The notes: a model not told the origin generated them from the sequence alone. A stretch of DNA of 64,000 nucleotides from Methylobacterium sp. GXS13 (GCF_001455965.1 NZ_LKKO01000021.1:42799-106798), one strand, 5' to 3'. Positions 33,471-42,442 are shown, numbered from the stretch's first letter. Translations and numbers: made by a program.

Positions 33471-34655
33471 ATGGCCCTGAGCCCCGCGGTCGTCCCGCTT
33501 CGCAGTCCGCCTGCGCAATCCACGACATCCGCCGCTCCGATCCGGGTGCTGATCGCCGACGATTCCGCCGTGGTGCGCGGGCTCGTCGCCCGCTGGATCG
33601 CCGAAGCCGGGTTCGAGCTCGCCGGCACCGCCTCCAACGGCCGGATCGCCCTGGAGATGATGGCCAAGCACGACCCGGATGTCGTGCTGCTCGACATCGA
33701 GATGCCGGAACTCGACGGCACGACGGCGCTGCCGCGCATGCTGGCGATGAGCCCGAATCTTCAAGTCGTGATGATGTCGACGCTGACCACGCGGAACGCC
33801 GACATCTCGCTGAAATGCCTCGCCCTCGGGGCGGTGGATTACATCGCCAAGCCCGAGAGCAACCGTGGCGTCACCACCTCGGAGACGTTCCGGGTCGAGC
33901 TGATCGAGCGGGTCCGTGTGTTCGGGGCCGCCCGCGCCCGGGCGCGGCGTCCGTCCGCCGGGACCGCACAGGCTCCGGCCCATGCGGCACCCGCGCTGGC
34001 CCCCGCCGCGCCGATGCCGCGCCCGGCCACACCCTTCACCCTCCGGCCCAAGGTCCGCAACCGCACCCAGCCCCGCGCCCTGCTGATCGGCTCCTCGACC
34101 GGCGGACCGCGCGCGGTGGGCGAGATGCTGGAGGGGATCGGCGCCGCTGCCCTGCGCCGGGTGCCGGTTCTGATCGTGCAGCACATGCCGCCGATCTTCA
34201 CGGCCGTGTTCGCCGAGCACCTGTCCACCCGCACGGGGCTGCGCGCCGCGGAGGGCAAGGCCGACGAACGTCTGGAGGCGGGCCGGATCTACGTGGCGCC
34301 GGGCGGCCGCCATATGGGGCTCGTGGCGGGACCCAACGGTCCTATGATCCGGCTCACCGACGGGCCGCCGGTGAATTTCTGCCGCCCCGCGGTCGACGTG
34401 CTGTTCAAGGATGCGGCCGTGGTCTTCGGCGCTGCCACTGCGACGGTGATCCTCACCGGGATGGGCTCGGACGGCACCAACGGCGCCCGCGCGCTCACCG
34501 ATGCGGGCGGCCCGGTCCTCGCCCAGGACGAGGCGACCAGCACCGTCTGGGGCATGCCCGGCAGCGTCGCCCGGGCCGGCCTTGCCGAGGCCGTGCTGCC
34601 GCTCCCCGAACTCGCGACGGCGCTGCGCGCCCTGATCACGGGCCAGCCGTCATGA
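33471..34655 (+). CDS. cheB: chemotaxis methylesterase CheB
   Basis: 394 aa. Residues about 24-140 are a receiver domain (VLIADDSAVV; Asp75 in VVLLDIEMPEL). A Pro/Ala-rich linker follows, then the methylesterase domain with catalytic Ser in GSSTGGPRAV, His in IVQHMPP and Asp in TGMGSDGTNGA. It removes methyl groups or deamidates receptors for adaptation. It overlaps cheR by four bases (ATGA), so the two adaptation enzymes are co-translated. The linker is long and of unusual composition. Confidence 0.96.
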   Translation: MALSPAVVPLRSPPAQSTTSAAPIRVLIADDSAVVRGLVARWIAEAGFELAGTASNGRIALEMMAKHDPDVVLLDIEMPELDGTTALPRMLAMSPNLQVVMMSTLTTRNADISLKCLALGAVDYIAKPESNRGVTTSETFRVELIERVRVFGAARARARRPSAGTAQAPAHAAPALAPAAPMPRPATPFTLRPKVRNRTQPRALLIGSSTGGPRAVGEMLEGIGAAALRRVPVLIVQHMPPIFTAVFAEHLSTRTGLRAAEGKADERLEAGRIYVAPGGRHMGLVAGPNGPMIRLTDGPPVNFCRPAVDVLFKDAAVVFGAATATVILTGMGSDGTNGARALTDAGGPVLAQDEATSTVWGMPGSVARAGLAEAVLPLPELATALRALITGQPS

Positions 34656-35518
34656 CCGAGTTCGAGTTTGAATACCTGCGCACCTTCCTCAAGCAGCGCT
34701 CCGGCCTCGCGCTGACCGCTGAGAAGCGCTACCTCGTCGAGAGCCGGCTGACCCCGGTCTGCCGGCGCTTCGGGATCGCCGCCCTCAGCGACCTGATCGG
34801 TGCGCTCAAGCTTGGTCAGGACGGGGCGATCGAGCGCGCCGTGGTCGAGGCGATGACCACGAACGAGACCTTCTTCTTTCGCGACCGCATCCCGTTCGAC
34901 CTGTTCCGCGACACGATCCTGCCCGAGGCGCTGGTGCGCAACGCCAGCAAGCGCCGGCTTCGGATCTGGTGCGCCGCGGCCTCCACCGGCCAGGAGCCCT
35001 ATTCGCTGGCCATGCTGCTCCAGGAGGCCGGGCCCCGGCTTGCCGGCTGGCAGGTCGAGATCGTGGCCACCGACCTGTCCACCGAGGTGATCGAGAAGGC
35101 CAGACTCGGCCTCTACAGCCACTTCGAGGTGCAGCGCGGCCTGCCGGTGCAGTGGCTGATCAAGTATTTCACCCAGGTCGGCGAGCAGTGGCAGATCGCA
35201 CAGAGCCTGCGCTCCATGGTGGATTACCGCCAGCTCAACCTGCTGCACAGCTTCACATCGCTCGGCCAGTTCGACGTGATTTACTGCCGCAACGTGCTGA
35301 TCTACTTCGACGCGCCGACCAAGTCGGACGTGCTGGCGCGGCTCGCGGCCCAGCTGGCGCCGGATGGCGCGCTCCTGCTTGGGGCGGCCGAGACGGTGAT
35401 CGGCCTGACCGACCGGCTCAGCCCGAATCCGAAGCATCGGGGCCTCTATGGCAACGCCGAGCCCGTGGGCCGCTCACCGGAAATGGCAGCCCCGCTGCGG
35501 GTCGCCGCCGGCGTCTGA
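34652..35518 (+). CDS. cheR: chemotaxis methyltransferase CheR
   Basis: 288 aa. The N-terminal four-helix domain is followed by the SAM-dependent methyltransferase fold. TTNETFFFRDRIPFDLF is the N-T-F-F-R-type hallmark; WCAAASTGQEPYSLAM is the SAM-binding loop; DVIYCRNVLIYFD is the late motif. It methylates glutamates of chemoreceptors. ATG at 34652 is inside the cheB stop region (four-base overlap). No flagellar or receptor genes are visible in this window, so the partner receptors lie elsewhere. Confidence 0.96.
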   Translation: MTEFEFEYLRTFLKQRSGLALTAEKRYLVESRLTPVCRRFGIAALSDLIGALKLGQDGAIERAVVEAMTTNETFFFRDRIPFDLFRDTILPEALVRNASKRRLRIWCAAASTGQEPYSLAMLLQEAGPRLAGWQVEIVATDLSTEVIEKARLGLYSHFEVQRGLPVQWLIKYFTQVGEQWQIAQSLRSMVDYRQLNLLHSFTSLGQFDVIYCRNVLIYFDAPTKSDVLARLAAQLAPDGALLLGAAETVIGLTDRLSPNPKHRGLYGNAEPVGRSPEMAAPLRVAAGV

Positions 35519-35693
35519 CGGCCCGGCGCGATCCCGTTCGGACCAAGATCGCGCCGAATCGCGCATCCTGACGAGGGTCCCGTCGCCCGGCGCATCGCCC
35601 GCCTGCGCACGCACGGGGTCGACCGCGGCCGTGCGAGGCGGCATCACGACCCTGGCGGGGCCGGCGGGCGGCCGGGCAGCCAGGAGGCACGGC

Positions 35694-36710
35694 ATGGCGG
35701 CAGGATACGGGGCGGGATTGCCCAAGGTCGCGTTCATCGGCACGGGCGGGACGATCTCGTCCCTCGGGCGCGACGCCCTCGACATCCTCGACTACACCGC
35801 CACCGACCGGCGCCTGGAAGCCGGTGGCATCCTGGACGCGGTCCCGGAACTCGCCGCGGTCGCCGATGTGATCCCGGTGCCGTTCCGGGCGGTCCCGAGC
35901 CCGGCAATCGGGTTCGCCGAGTGGCGCGACCTCGTGCTGCTGTGCGCGCAGACCGCCGCCGCGCATCCGGACCTCGCCGGCATCGTCATCGGGCACGGCA
36001 CCGCCACCCTGGAGGAGACCGCCTACGCGCTCAGCCTCACCCTGACGGTCGACCTGCCGGTGGTGCTGGTCGGCTCGCAGCGGCCGATGAGCGCCCTGTC
36101 CACAGACGCCAAGCTCAATTTGGTTGCGGCGATCCGCACCGCCGCTGCGCCGGCGTCCCGCGGCCGGGGCGTACTCGTGGTGCTCAACGATGAGATCCAG
36201 GCAGCCCGCGAGGTCACCAAGACCTCAGTCGCGCGGCTGCAGACCTTCCGCACCCCGGATTTCGGCGTGCTCGGCCAAGTCGACGGTGATTACGTCCGGT
36301 ACTACCGCCGCTCCGAGCGTGCCCATGCGCCCGGTACCCCGTTCGACATCCGGACGCTGCCCGCCCTCCCCCGCAGAGACGTGTCCTACGGCTATGCCGA
36401 TGCCGACGGTACCGCCGTGCGGGCGTTCCGAGCGGCCGGCGCCCGCGGCCTGGTCTCGGCCGGGCTTGCCCCGGGCATGACCCCGCCGGCCGAGGCCGAC
36501 GCTCTCGAGGAGGCGGCCGCCGCCGGCATCCTGGTGGTGATGTCGACCCGGGCCGGAAGCGGTGTGGTACCGCTGACCACACGCCTGCGCGACCGCGGCA
36601 TCCTCAGCGCCGACAACCTGAACCCACAGAAGGCCCGGATCCTGCTCGCCCTGGCGTTGACCGTGACGTCCGAGCCCAAGGCAGTCGCGCGTCTGTTCGC
36701 CACGTATTAG
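35694..36710 (+). CDS. asparaginase-family protein with altered catalytic motif
   Basis: 338 aa. ATG at 35694 has CAGGAGG upstream. The first signature VAFIGTGGTISSLG carries the catalytic Thr, and the second signature is GHGTATLEETAYAL, where classical type I/II asparaginases have H-G-T-D-T; here the Asp is Ala. A Lys-bearing segment (TDAKLNLVAAI) is present, so the fold is intact. Loss of the Asp, which contacts substrate and the nucleophile, suggests a changed substrate or activity rather than a normal asparaginase. Family known; substrate not. It stands alone 175 bases after cheR. Confidence 0.8.
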   Translation: MAAGYGAGLPKVAFIGTGGTISSLGRDALDILDYTATDRRLEAGGILDAVPELAAVADVIPVPFRAVPSPAIGFAEWRDLVLLCAQTAAAHPDLAGIVIGHGTATLEETAYALSLTLTVDLPVVLVGSQRPMSALSTDAKLNLVAAIRTAAAPASRGRGVLVVLNDEIQAAREVTKTSVARLQTFRTPDFGVLGQVDGDYVRYYRRSERAHAPGTPFDIRTLPALPRRDVSYGYADADGTAVRAFRAAGARGLVSAGLAPGMTPPAEADALEEAAAAGILVVMSTRAGSGVVPLTTRLRDRGILSADNLNPQKARILLALALTVTSEPKAVARLFATY

Positions 36711-36911
36711 CGCCGCGTGCTGACAGGTGGTGTCCGGCTGAAGGCGAGGCGCTCGCAGCCTGCCGGAGAACCACGATGCCGCCGGTCCAGCGGCTGAAGC
36801 CGTGCCCATGGACTGCGCCGCGGAGGAACCTCTGCTTTCCGCGCTCGCGATCGGCCGTGCCGGCGGATCCCGAGCGCACTCGAGGGGAGGGCGTGTTCAT
36901 TGCGGCTGCGC

Positions 36912-37382
36912 TCACACGTCCTGGCCCTCCCGTGTCCGGGCAGCGGATCGGCCCGGTATCCGGCCGGGAGCGGCGTCAGCCCCATTGCCGCCGAAAGGCA
37001 GGCGGGGCCGCGACACGAATGGGTCGATCGCGGGCAGGATCACGAGGGTGAGCAGGGTCGCCGAGATCAGGCCGCCGATCACCACGGTGGCCGGAGGGCG
37101 CTGGACCTCGGGGCCGGCGCTGGCCGAGAGCGCCATCGGCAGGAAGCCCAGCGCCGTCATCATCGCTGGCTGCGGCCGCATCTCGGCTGCCCGGGTCGCT
37201 GCCTCCCGCGGGTCGAGGCCGGCGCGCTCCAGCTTGCGGATGTAGCTCGTGAGCACGACGCCGTTCAGGATCGCGATCCCCATGGCTGCGGCGCAGGAGA
37301 GGATCACCCTGGAGACCATCGGCGCCGTCCGCATGGCCAAAGCCGACGCGATCCGCCGCGCGAGCCCGGAACGCCGGTGCAT
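36912..37382 (-). pseudogene. C-terminal fragment of a CusA/CzcA-type metal efflux RND pump
   Basis: The frame contains GIAILNGVVLTSYIRKLERA, MRPQPAMMTALGFLPMALSA and PPATVVIGGLISATLLTLVI, the last transmembrane helices of heavy-metal RND pumps (usually over 1000 residues). Only about 95 residues align, and no upstream portion with the large periplasmic domains is present. The region is therefore the surviving end of a decayed gene or the scar of a deletion. It is not expected to be functional. Confidence 0.75.
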
Positions 37383-37542
37383 GGAGACGGCGGCTGCGCG
37401 GGAGCAGCGCGCAGAGCGCCCGTCTCAGGCACGCTGACACCGCGTCAGCGTCCGCAACGCTATCCGAAATCAGCGCGGCGCGGCCTGACCGGTCTGCCCC
37501 CGAAATCCCACCCTTCCACCCCGACGAACACGGAGAACGACA

Positions 37543-38226
37543 ATGAAGATCCTGATGGTGCTGACGTCCCACGATCAGCTCGGCGACACGGGCCGCAAGA
37601 CCGGCTTCTGGCTGGAGGAACTCGCCGCGCCCTACTACGTGTTCAAGGATGCAGGCGCGGAGATCGTGCTCGCCTCGCCCAAGGGGGGCCGCCCCCCGCT
37701 GGACCCGAAGAGCAGCGAGCCGGCTTCACAGACTGACGCGACGCGCCGGTTCGAAGCGGATGCGGACGCCCTGTCGGCGCTGGCGAACACGACCCGGCTC
37801 GAGGCCGTCACCCACGGGGTGTTCGACGCCGTGTTCTATCCGGGCGGGCACGGTCCGCTCTGGGACCTCGCCGAGGACCCGGTCTCGATCACGCTGATCG
37901 AGACGACGCTGGGAGCCGGCAAGCCCGTCGCGCTCGTGTGCCATGCTCCCGGCGTCCTTCGCCATGCGAAGGCCCCCAGCGGGACGCCGCTCGTGCAGGA
38001 CAAATCGGTGACCGGGTTCACGAACACCGAGGAGGAGGCCGTCGGCCTCACTCAGGTGGTTCCCTTCTTGGTTGAGGACGAACTCCGGCGGAATGGCGGA
38101 CGGTTCTCCAAAGCCGAAGACTGGGTGCCGTACGTGGTGGCCGACGGCCTGCTGATCACCGGCCAGAACCCGGCCTCGTCCGGGCCCGCCGCCGAACGTC
38201 TTCTCGAACGTCTCGCGAACGGCTGA
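37543..38226 (+). CDS. DJ-1/PfpI (type 1 glutamine amidotransferase-like) protein
   Basis: 227 aa. It begins MKILMVLTSHDQLGDTGRKT and has the nucleophile Cys133 in VALVCHAPGVLRHA, with the nearby His and an acidic residue in FWLEELAAPYY, as in Hsp31-like glyoxalases and chaperones. The family protects against methylglyoxal or refolds proteins. ATG at 37543 follows GGAGAACG. It is cytoplasmic. A downstream amidase remnant and a tautomerase on the same strand do not clarify its role. Confidence 0.87.
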   Translation: MKILMVLTSHDQLGDTGRKTGFWLEELAAPYYVFKDAGAEIVLASPKGGRPPLDPKSSEPASQTDATRRFEADADALSALANTTRLEAVTHGVFDAVFYPGGHGPLWDLAEDPVSITLIETTLGAGKPVALVCHAPGVLRHAKAPSGTPLVQDKSVTGFTNTEEEAVGLTQVVPFLVEDELRRNGGRFSKAEDWVPYVVADGLLITGQNPASSGPAAERLLERLANG

Positions 38227-38374
38227 CGACAGCCTCGGCCGTCCCTGAACACCTCCGACCGCGCATCCGTGCGGGCGGAGACCGGCCCCGGATCAGTGCG
38301 CCCCCGGTCCGACAGAAGCTCCGAATCCAGCGGAGCTTCCTGCCCCCGTGCCTCATCGCGAAGGACACCGAGCC

Positions 38375-38794
38375 ATGACAACCGGCATCGTCTTCTCGGA
38401 TGCGACACGGCTCGCCGAACTGATCCGCACCCGCCAGGTCTCGCCGGTGGAGGTCGTGCAGACGGCGGAGCGGCTGCGGGACGGCTACGCTGACTACTTT
38501 CGGCGCTACGACGCGCTGATCACCCCGGTCCTGCCGATCCCGGCCCACAAGCACGGCGTCACCGAATTCGTCATCAATGGTCAGACCACCGACGCCACTT
38601 TCCTCCAGGGCGCGACCGTGCCGCTGAACGTCACCGGCCTGCCCGGCCTGTCGATGCGGTTCGGGACGAGCGGCGAGGGCCTGCCGATTAACGTCCAGGT
38701 CGTCGGCAGCTGGCAGGCCGAATCGACGATCCTGCACGTCGCCGCGCTGCTGGAGGCGTTGAGCCCGGTTCGGGGACTGCGCCCGAGCCTCTAG
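38375..38794 (+). pseudogene. amidase with central catalytic part deleted
   Basis: 139 aa open frame. Residues 1-30 match the N-terminus of amidase-signature enzymes (FSDATRLAELIRTRQVSPVE). Residues about 31-139 match the C-terminus (YDALITPVLPIPAHKHGVTE, NVTGLPGLSMRFG, GLPINVQVVGSWQAES). The central about 300 residues holding the Ser-cisSer-Lys triad and Gly/Ser signature are absent, and the two parts join in frame near VVQTAERL. So the product cannot be an active amidase unless it serves as a partner. It is either an internal-deletion pseudogene or a short derivative. Confidence 0.75.
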
Positions 38795-38953
38795 GACGGT
38801 CGCTCCGTGTCGGCGCCAGCCCGGCACGGAACGGAGCGGGGCGTCACGGCCTTGGTCCCACCGGTCGGCGGACTGCGTGATGGCGGCTGGCCGGCGAGGA
38901 GTCGTCCGGCGGACCGGGCGGCACGCCGAGCATCAGCGATCGGGAGAACGCCC

Positions 38954-39388
38954 ATGCCGACCTATGCCCTCTCGACTGCGAGGGACCTCACGGCCGGTCA
39001 GCGCGCCGCGATCGTCGCGAGCATCACGGCCATCCATGCGGTCGAGGCGAACGCTCCGCGTTACTTCGTGCAGGTCCTCTTCCATAAGGTCGAGCCCGGC
39101 TCGATCTTCATCGGCGGCGAGCCGGCCTCTCCCGACCACGTCTGGGTGCGTGCCGATATCCGGGCGGGCCGGACCCGGGAGCAAAAGGCCGCGATGCTCC
39201 GGCGCATCATGGCGGAGACCAGCGGGATCCTCGGCATCTCGGACCAGGACGTCTGGGTCTACATCTCGGACATCCCGGCCCTCGGTGTCCTCGAATTCGG
39301 CCATGTGCTGCCGGAACCAGGCGAGGAGGAGCAGTGGCTCGCCGCGTTACCCAGCGCTCTGCGCGAGAAGCTCGAGCAGGCGACCTGA
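38954..39388 (+). CDS. tautomerase superfamily protein (cis-CaaD-like)
   Basis: 144 aa. Pro2 after the initiator Met is the catalytic base of the family (MPTYALSTARDLT). The length, close to double a small tautomerase, and the motif VEPGSIFIGGEP with an Arg downstream (VRADIRAGRTREQK) fit the cis-3-chloroacrylic acid dehalogenase branch. The substrate is unknown. ATG at 38954 follows GGGAGAACG. It is cytoplasmic, with no obvious catabolic partner nearby. Confidence 0.82.
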   Translation: MPTYALSTARDLTAGQRAAIVASITAIHAVEANAPRYFVQVLFHKVEPGSIFIGGEPASPDHVWVRADIRAGRTREQKAAMLRRIMAETSGILGISDQDVWVYISDIPALGVLEFGHVLPEPGEEEQWLAALPSALREKLEQAT

Positions 39389-39828
39389 TCAAAGTCTGGA
39401 TCTGCCCATCCTCCGGTCGACCCGGCAGCCACGACGGCAGCACTCCCCTGACACGGCAACGATGCCGATGCGGTCCGTGTCGGCGGTTGCGACAGCGCGG
39501 CGTCGGATCCGTCTCCGGAGGGGCAGAGGATCCCGATCCGATCCGCGTCGATCTCATCTGCGCAGGCTGAGATCCATGCCTTTGCCGGAGCCAGACCGGA
39601 CGTTGTCCGGGAAGCGTGGTTACACCGGGCCAGAACGGGGACCGAGATCGGATTCCACCCAGCGTCTTTGCCCGTCTTCCTCACGGCCCATCGGGACCCC
39701 GCTGTGATGTGCGGAACCATCGGGTCGGCCCAATTCCCGGATGTGGCGCGATGCCGGCAGCTTGTAACGTTTTGTGACAGCGGTCGTTTTCGCGTTGCCG
39801 CGCCGTCGCGTCGGTCTATCCTCGCGGC
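39389..39828. other. gap upstream of the two-component system
   Basis: About 440 bases with no supported gene. A small direct-repeat operator (listed separately) lies near its right end at 39762-39778. The left part shows no domain-bearing frame. Confidence 0.4.
39762..39778. promoter_or_regulatory. 10-bp phased direct repeat, likely OmpR-type operator
   Basis: TTGTAAC (39762-39768) is followed ten bases later by TTGTGAC (39772-39778), the helical-turn spacing typical of binding sites for OmpR-family response regulators. It lies about 50 bases upstream of the start of the response regulator gene. The same type of site recurs upstream of the GCG_CRPN genes in opposite orientation (41963-42008). 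Confidence 0.6.
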
Positions 39829-40563
39829 ATGACCGACGGCACGACCATCGCCATCGTCGAGGACGACGACGACATCCGCACCCAGCTCGCCGGTTACCTG
39901 GACGGCGAGGGCTTTCGCGTGATCGGTCTTTCCGGCGGCGCCGGCCTCGACCAATTGCTGACGGCGGGTCCCGCGCCGGATCTGATCGTCCTCGACTGGA
40001 TGCTGCCGGGAGAGGACGGCCTCTCGATCTGCCGCCGTCTGCGCGCGGCGAACGGCCCGCCCGTCGTCATGCTCACCGCCAAGGACGAGGACATCGACCG
40101 GGTGCTCGGCCTGGAGATGGGCGCCGACGACTACGTGTCGAAGCCGTTCAGCCCCCGCGTGCTGCTGGCCCGCATCCGCGCCGTCCTGCGCAGGGCCGGC
40201 GGCGCCGGCGCCGCAACCCCTGAGGCCGTGTCCGAACGGCTGAGCCTCGCCGATCTCGTCGTCGATCTCGCCGCCCGCAGGGTGACCACCGGCGGCCCGG
40301 CCGCCGAGATCCCGCTCACCAGCGCCGAGTACGACCTGCTGCATTGCTTCGTCACCCGGCCGCAACGGGTGCTCTCGCGCGACCAACTCCTCGATTGGAC
40401 CCGCGGCCGCACCGCGGACGCCTTCGACCGCACCATGGACGTTCAGGTGAGCCGCCTGCGGCACAGGCTCGATGCTGCGGGCAGCACCGTCGCCGGCCTG
40501 ATCAAGACCGTTCGCAACGCCGGCTACATTCTGGCGGCGCCAGTGAAGTCCGGGGCGCCGTGA
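39829..40563 (+). CDS. OmpR family response regulator
   Basis: 244 aa. The receiver domain has the acidic pocket in IAIVEDDDDI, phospho-Asp56 in LIVLDWMLPG, Thr in VMLTAKDED and Lys in YVSKPFSP. The C-terminal winged helix (AEIPLTSAEYDLLHCFVTRP, then MDVQVSRLRHRLD and IKTVRNAGYIL) is OmpR-type. It overlaps the next histidine kinase gene by one base (TGATG), making a two-gene operon. A phased direct repeat upstream suggests autoregulation. The signal is unknown. Confidence 0.95.
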   Translation: MTDGTTIAIVEDDDDIRTQLAGYLDGEGFRVIGLSGGAGLDQLLTAGPAPDLIVLDWMLPGEDGLSICRRLRAANGPPVVMLTAKDEDIDRVLGLEMGADDYVSKPFSPRVLLARIRAVLRRAGGAGAATPEAVSERLSLADLVVDLAARRVTTGGPAAEIPLTSAEYDLLHCFVTRPQRVLSRDQLLDWTRGRTADAFDRTMDVQVSRLRHRLDAAGSTVAGLIKTVRNAGYILAAPVKSGAP

Positions 40564-41936
40564 TGGGGCGCGTCGGCCTTCTCGGGCGGATCATGCTGGT
40601 CCTGCTGGGGGCACTCTCGCTCCTCGTCGTCGCGACTTTCGGCATCGACCGTTGGCAGCGCAGCCAGGAACACTGGCCCTACGGATCGCGGTTCCCCCGC
40701 CTCGACCAGGCGGCGGGCATCATGGCCCTGCTGAAAGACGCGGACCCGGCGCAGCGGCCGGCCATCTTGCGCGCCGTGAGCGGCGAGGCGCTGAAAGCCG
40801 AGATTTTGGACGCGCCGCCCGACGCGACAGCGTTGATCCGCGAGCCGGTCCTCGAGGCGCGCTTGCACCGTCTCACCGGGGATTCCACCGACGGCATCCG
40901 GGCCTTCACCGAATCCGACATGCTTTACCGGGGCAAGGGGCCGGCCGATGCCGGGACCGGTACCTGGCACCGGTCCATCGGCGGCCTGGCCGAGGCCACC
41001 TACCGCTTGCCGGACGGGCGGACGCTGGTCATCTCGGCCATCAAGGGGCACCACTCACTCATGCCGTGGCTGCTCGGGCAGCCGCTCAGCCTGTGGGTGG
41101 CCGTGCTCGGCGTGGCGGTCGCCGGCCTCGTCACCGTTGGCGCCCGGCACGAACTCGCGCCGCTCCCTCGCCTGACCGAAGCGGTCTCCCGGTTCGACGG
41201 CCGCGCGGCGGAGCCTGCCCTCGCCCCGCAAGGCGCCCCCGAGATCCGGCGCCTCGCCCAAGCCGTGCAGGCGATGCAGGAGCGCATCGTCGGCCTCATG
41301 GGCGAACGCTCGATGCTGATCGGCGCGATCTCGCACGACCTCAAGACGTACCTGACGCGCATGCGCCTGCGGGCCGAGGGCATCGCCGAGCCCGAGCGCC
41401 GGGCGCGGCTCGTCGAGGATCTCGACACGATGACGGCGCTGATCGAGACCGCGCTGGGCTTCGCCCGCGGCACCGCAGCCGAGGTCGGGCGCTCGCCCGT
41501 GGACCTCGCCGACATCGTGGCGGTCGAGGTCGCCGAGCATGCCGCTCAGGGGGCCCACATCAGCCTGACGGGCGAGGAGGTGCCGGACGCGACCGTGGCC
41601 GGCGACGCCGTCGCCCTGCGCCGGGTGGTCGCCAACCTCATCGGCAACGCCGTCAAGTTCGGACACTCCTCTGTCGCCGTCGCGGTGACGCGGTCGGGAT
41701 CGGCCTGCCAGGTCGTGGTCGAAGACGACGGACCGGGCATTCCGGCGGCCGAGCGATCCGTGGTGTTCAGCCCGTACTATCGTGTCGAGCGGTCCCGGAA
41801 CCGCCGGACCGGCGGGACCGGGCTGGGGCTCGCCATCGCCCGGCAGATCGCGGAGGCGCATGGCGGCACCATCGTGGCCGAGACCGCTATGTCCGGCGGC
41901 GCGCGGCTCGTCGTGACGCTGCCGGCCCTGGCCTGA
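40563..41936 (+). CDS. sensor histidine kinase
   Basis: 457 aa. One N-terminal transmembrane helix (GRIMLVLLGALSLLVVATFG), a periplasmic domain of about 140 residues, a second helix (LSLWVAVLGVAVAGLVTV), a HAMP segment, and the phospho-acceptor His258 in AISHDLKTYLTRM. An HATPase follows with N box NLIGNAVKFGH, the Asp-x-Gly motif in DDGPGIP and G2 box TGGTGLGLAIARQIAEAHGG. It is a membrane sensor that phosphorylates the neighbouring OmpR-type regulator. The periplasmic domain has no recognised ligand motif. Confidence 0.94.
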   Translation: MGRVGLLGRIMLVLLGALSLLVVATFGIDRWQRSQEHWPYGSRFPRLDQAAGIMALLKDADPAQRPAILRAVSGEALKAEILDAPPDATALIREPVLEARLHRLTGDSTDGIRAFTESDMLYRGKGPADAGTGTWHRSIGGLAEATYRLPDGRTLVISAIKGHHSLMPWLLGQPLSLWVAVLGVAVAGLVTVGARHELAPLPRLTEAVSRFDGRAAEPALAPQGAPEIRRLAQAVQAMQERIVGLMGERSMLIGAISHDLKTYLTRMRLRAEGIAEPERRARLVEDLDTMTALIETALGFARGTAAEVGRSPVDLADIVAVEVAEHAAQGAHISLTGEEVPDATVAGDAVALRRVVANLIGNAVKFGHSSVAVAVTRSGSACQVVVEDDGPGIPAAERSVVFSPYYRVERSRNRRTGGTGLGLAIARQIAEAHGGTIVAETAMSGGARLVVTLPALA

Positions 41937-41962
41937 CCGCCGGCAACACCGCGCAAGCGGCG

Positions 41963-42008
41963 GTTACATAACGTTACGCTCCGGCGCGAACCCGTCACAT
42001 CCGGGTAC
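41963..42008. promoter_or_regulatory. phased operator repeats upstream of the GCG_CRPN genes
   Basis: On the plus strand GTTAC occurs at 41963-41967 and again at 41973-41977, ten bases apart (reverse complement GTAAC N5 GTAAC). A second, weaker pair GTCAC/GGTAC is at 41994-41998 and 42004-42008, also ten apart. The pattern matches the GTAAC N5 GTGAC site before the response regulator gene. The first small-protein gene starts about 110 bases downstream. Likely regulatory target of the adjacent OmpR-type regulator. Confidence 0.55.
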
Positions 42009-42118
42009 AACGCGGGCGCGAACCTTCGCTCAACCCGACGCGGCTTGACCGCTGCCGGGACACGGGACGGGACGGCATCGCGCCGATCCCGGTCCCATCG
42101 AGCAGAAGGAGTCCGTCG

Positions 42119-42382
42119 ATGTTGAAGGTCCTCGCCCCCGCCGTGCTGCTGGCCGCCTTCGCCGTGCCCGCCTCGGCCCTGCCGCTGGTCCAGGACGCGA
42201 TGTCCACCGGGTCCGACGGTGCGCAGATCATCCAGGTCTACGGCGGCTGTGGCCCCTACGGCCACCGCGGTCCCTACGGTGGCTGCCGAACCGGGGGGCA
42301 ATGGGGTGGCTACGTGCGCGGCCGCTCATGCCCGGCCGGCTTCCACATCGGCCCCTATGGCCGTCGCTGCTGGCCGAACTGA
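42119..42382 (+). CDS. small secreted GCG_CRPN-type Cys-rich protein
   Basis: 87 aa. A signal peptide (LAPAVLLAAFAVPASALP) is followed by YGGCGPYGHRGPYGGCRTGG and the end motif RSCPAGFHIGPYGRRCWPN, which fits the Gly-Cys-Gly start and Cys-x-Pro-Asn end of the GCG_CRPN family seen in Methylobacterium. ATG at 42119 has AGAAGGAG upstream. Secreted, Gly/Tyr-rich, function unknown. It lies after the two-component system with an operator-like repeat upstream. Confidence 0.8.
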   Translation: MLKVLAPAVLLAAFAVPASALPLVQDAMSTGSDGAQIIQVYGGCGPYGHRGPYGGCRTGGQWGGYVRGRSCPAGFHIGPYGRRCWPN

Positions 42383-42442
42383 ACCCGTCATTCCTGAAAC
42401 CCGACGCGTCCGGCCGCGTGCCGGGCACCCATGGAGCGCGTC

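Noticed and set aside
29562..34313. 1583-codon minus-strand open frame across the che operon
   Set aside because: It is a by-product of high GC and runs opposite to clear cheA, cheW, cheY and cheB domains.
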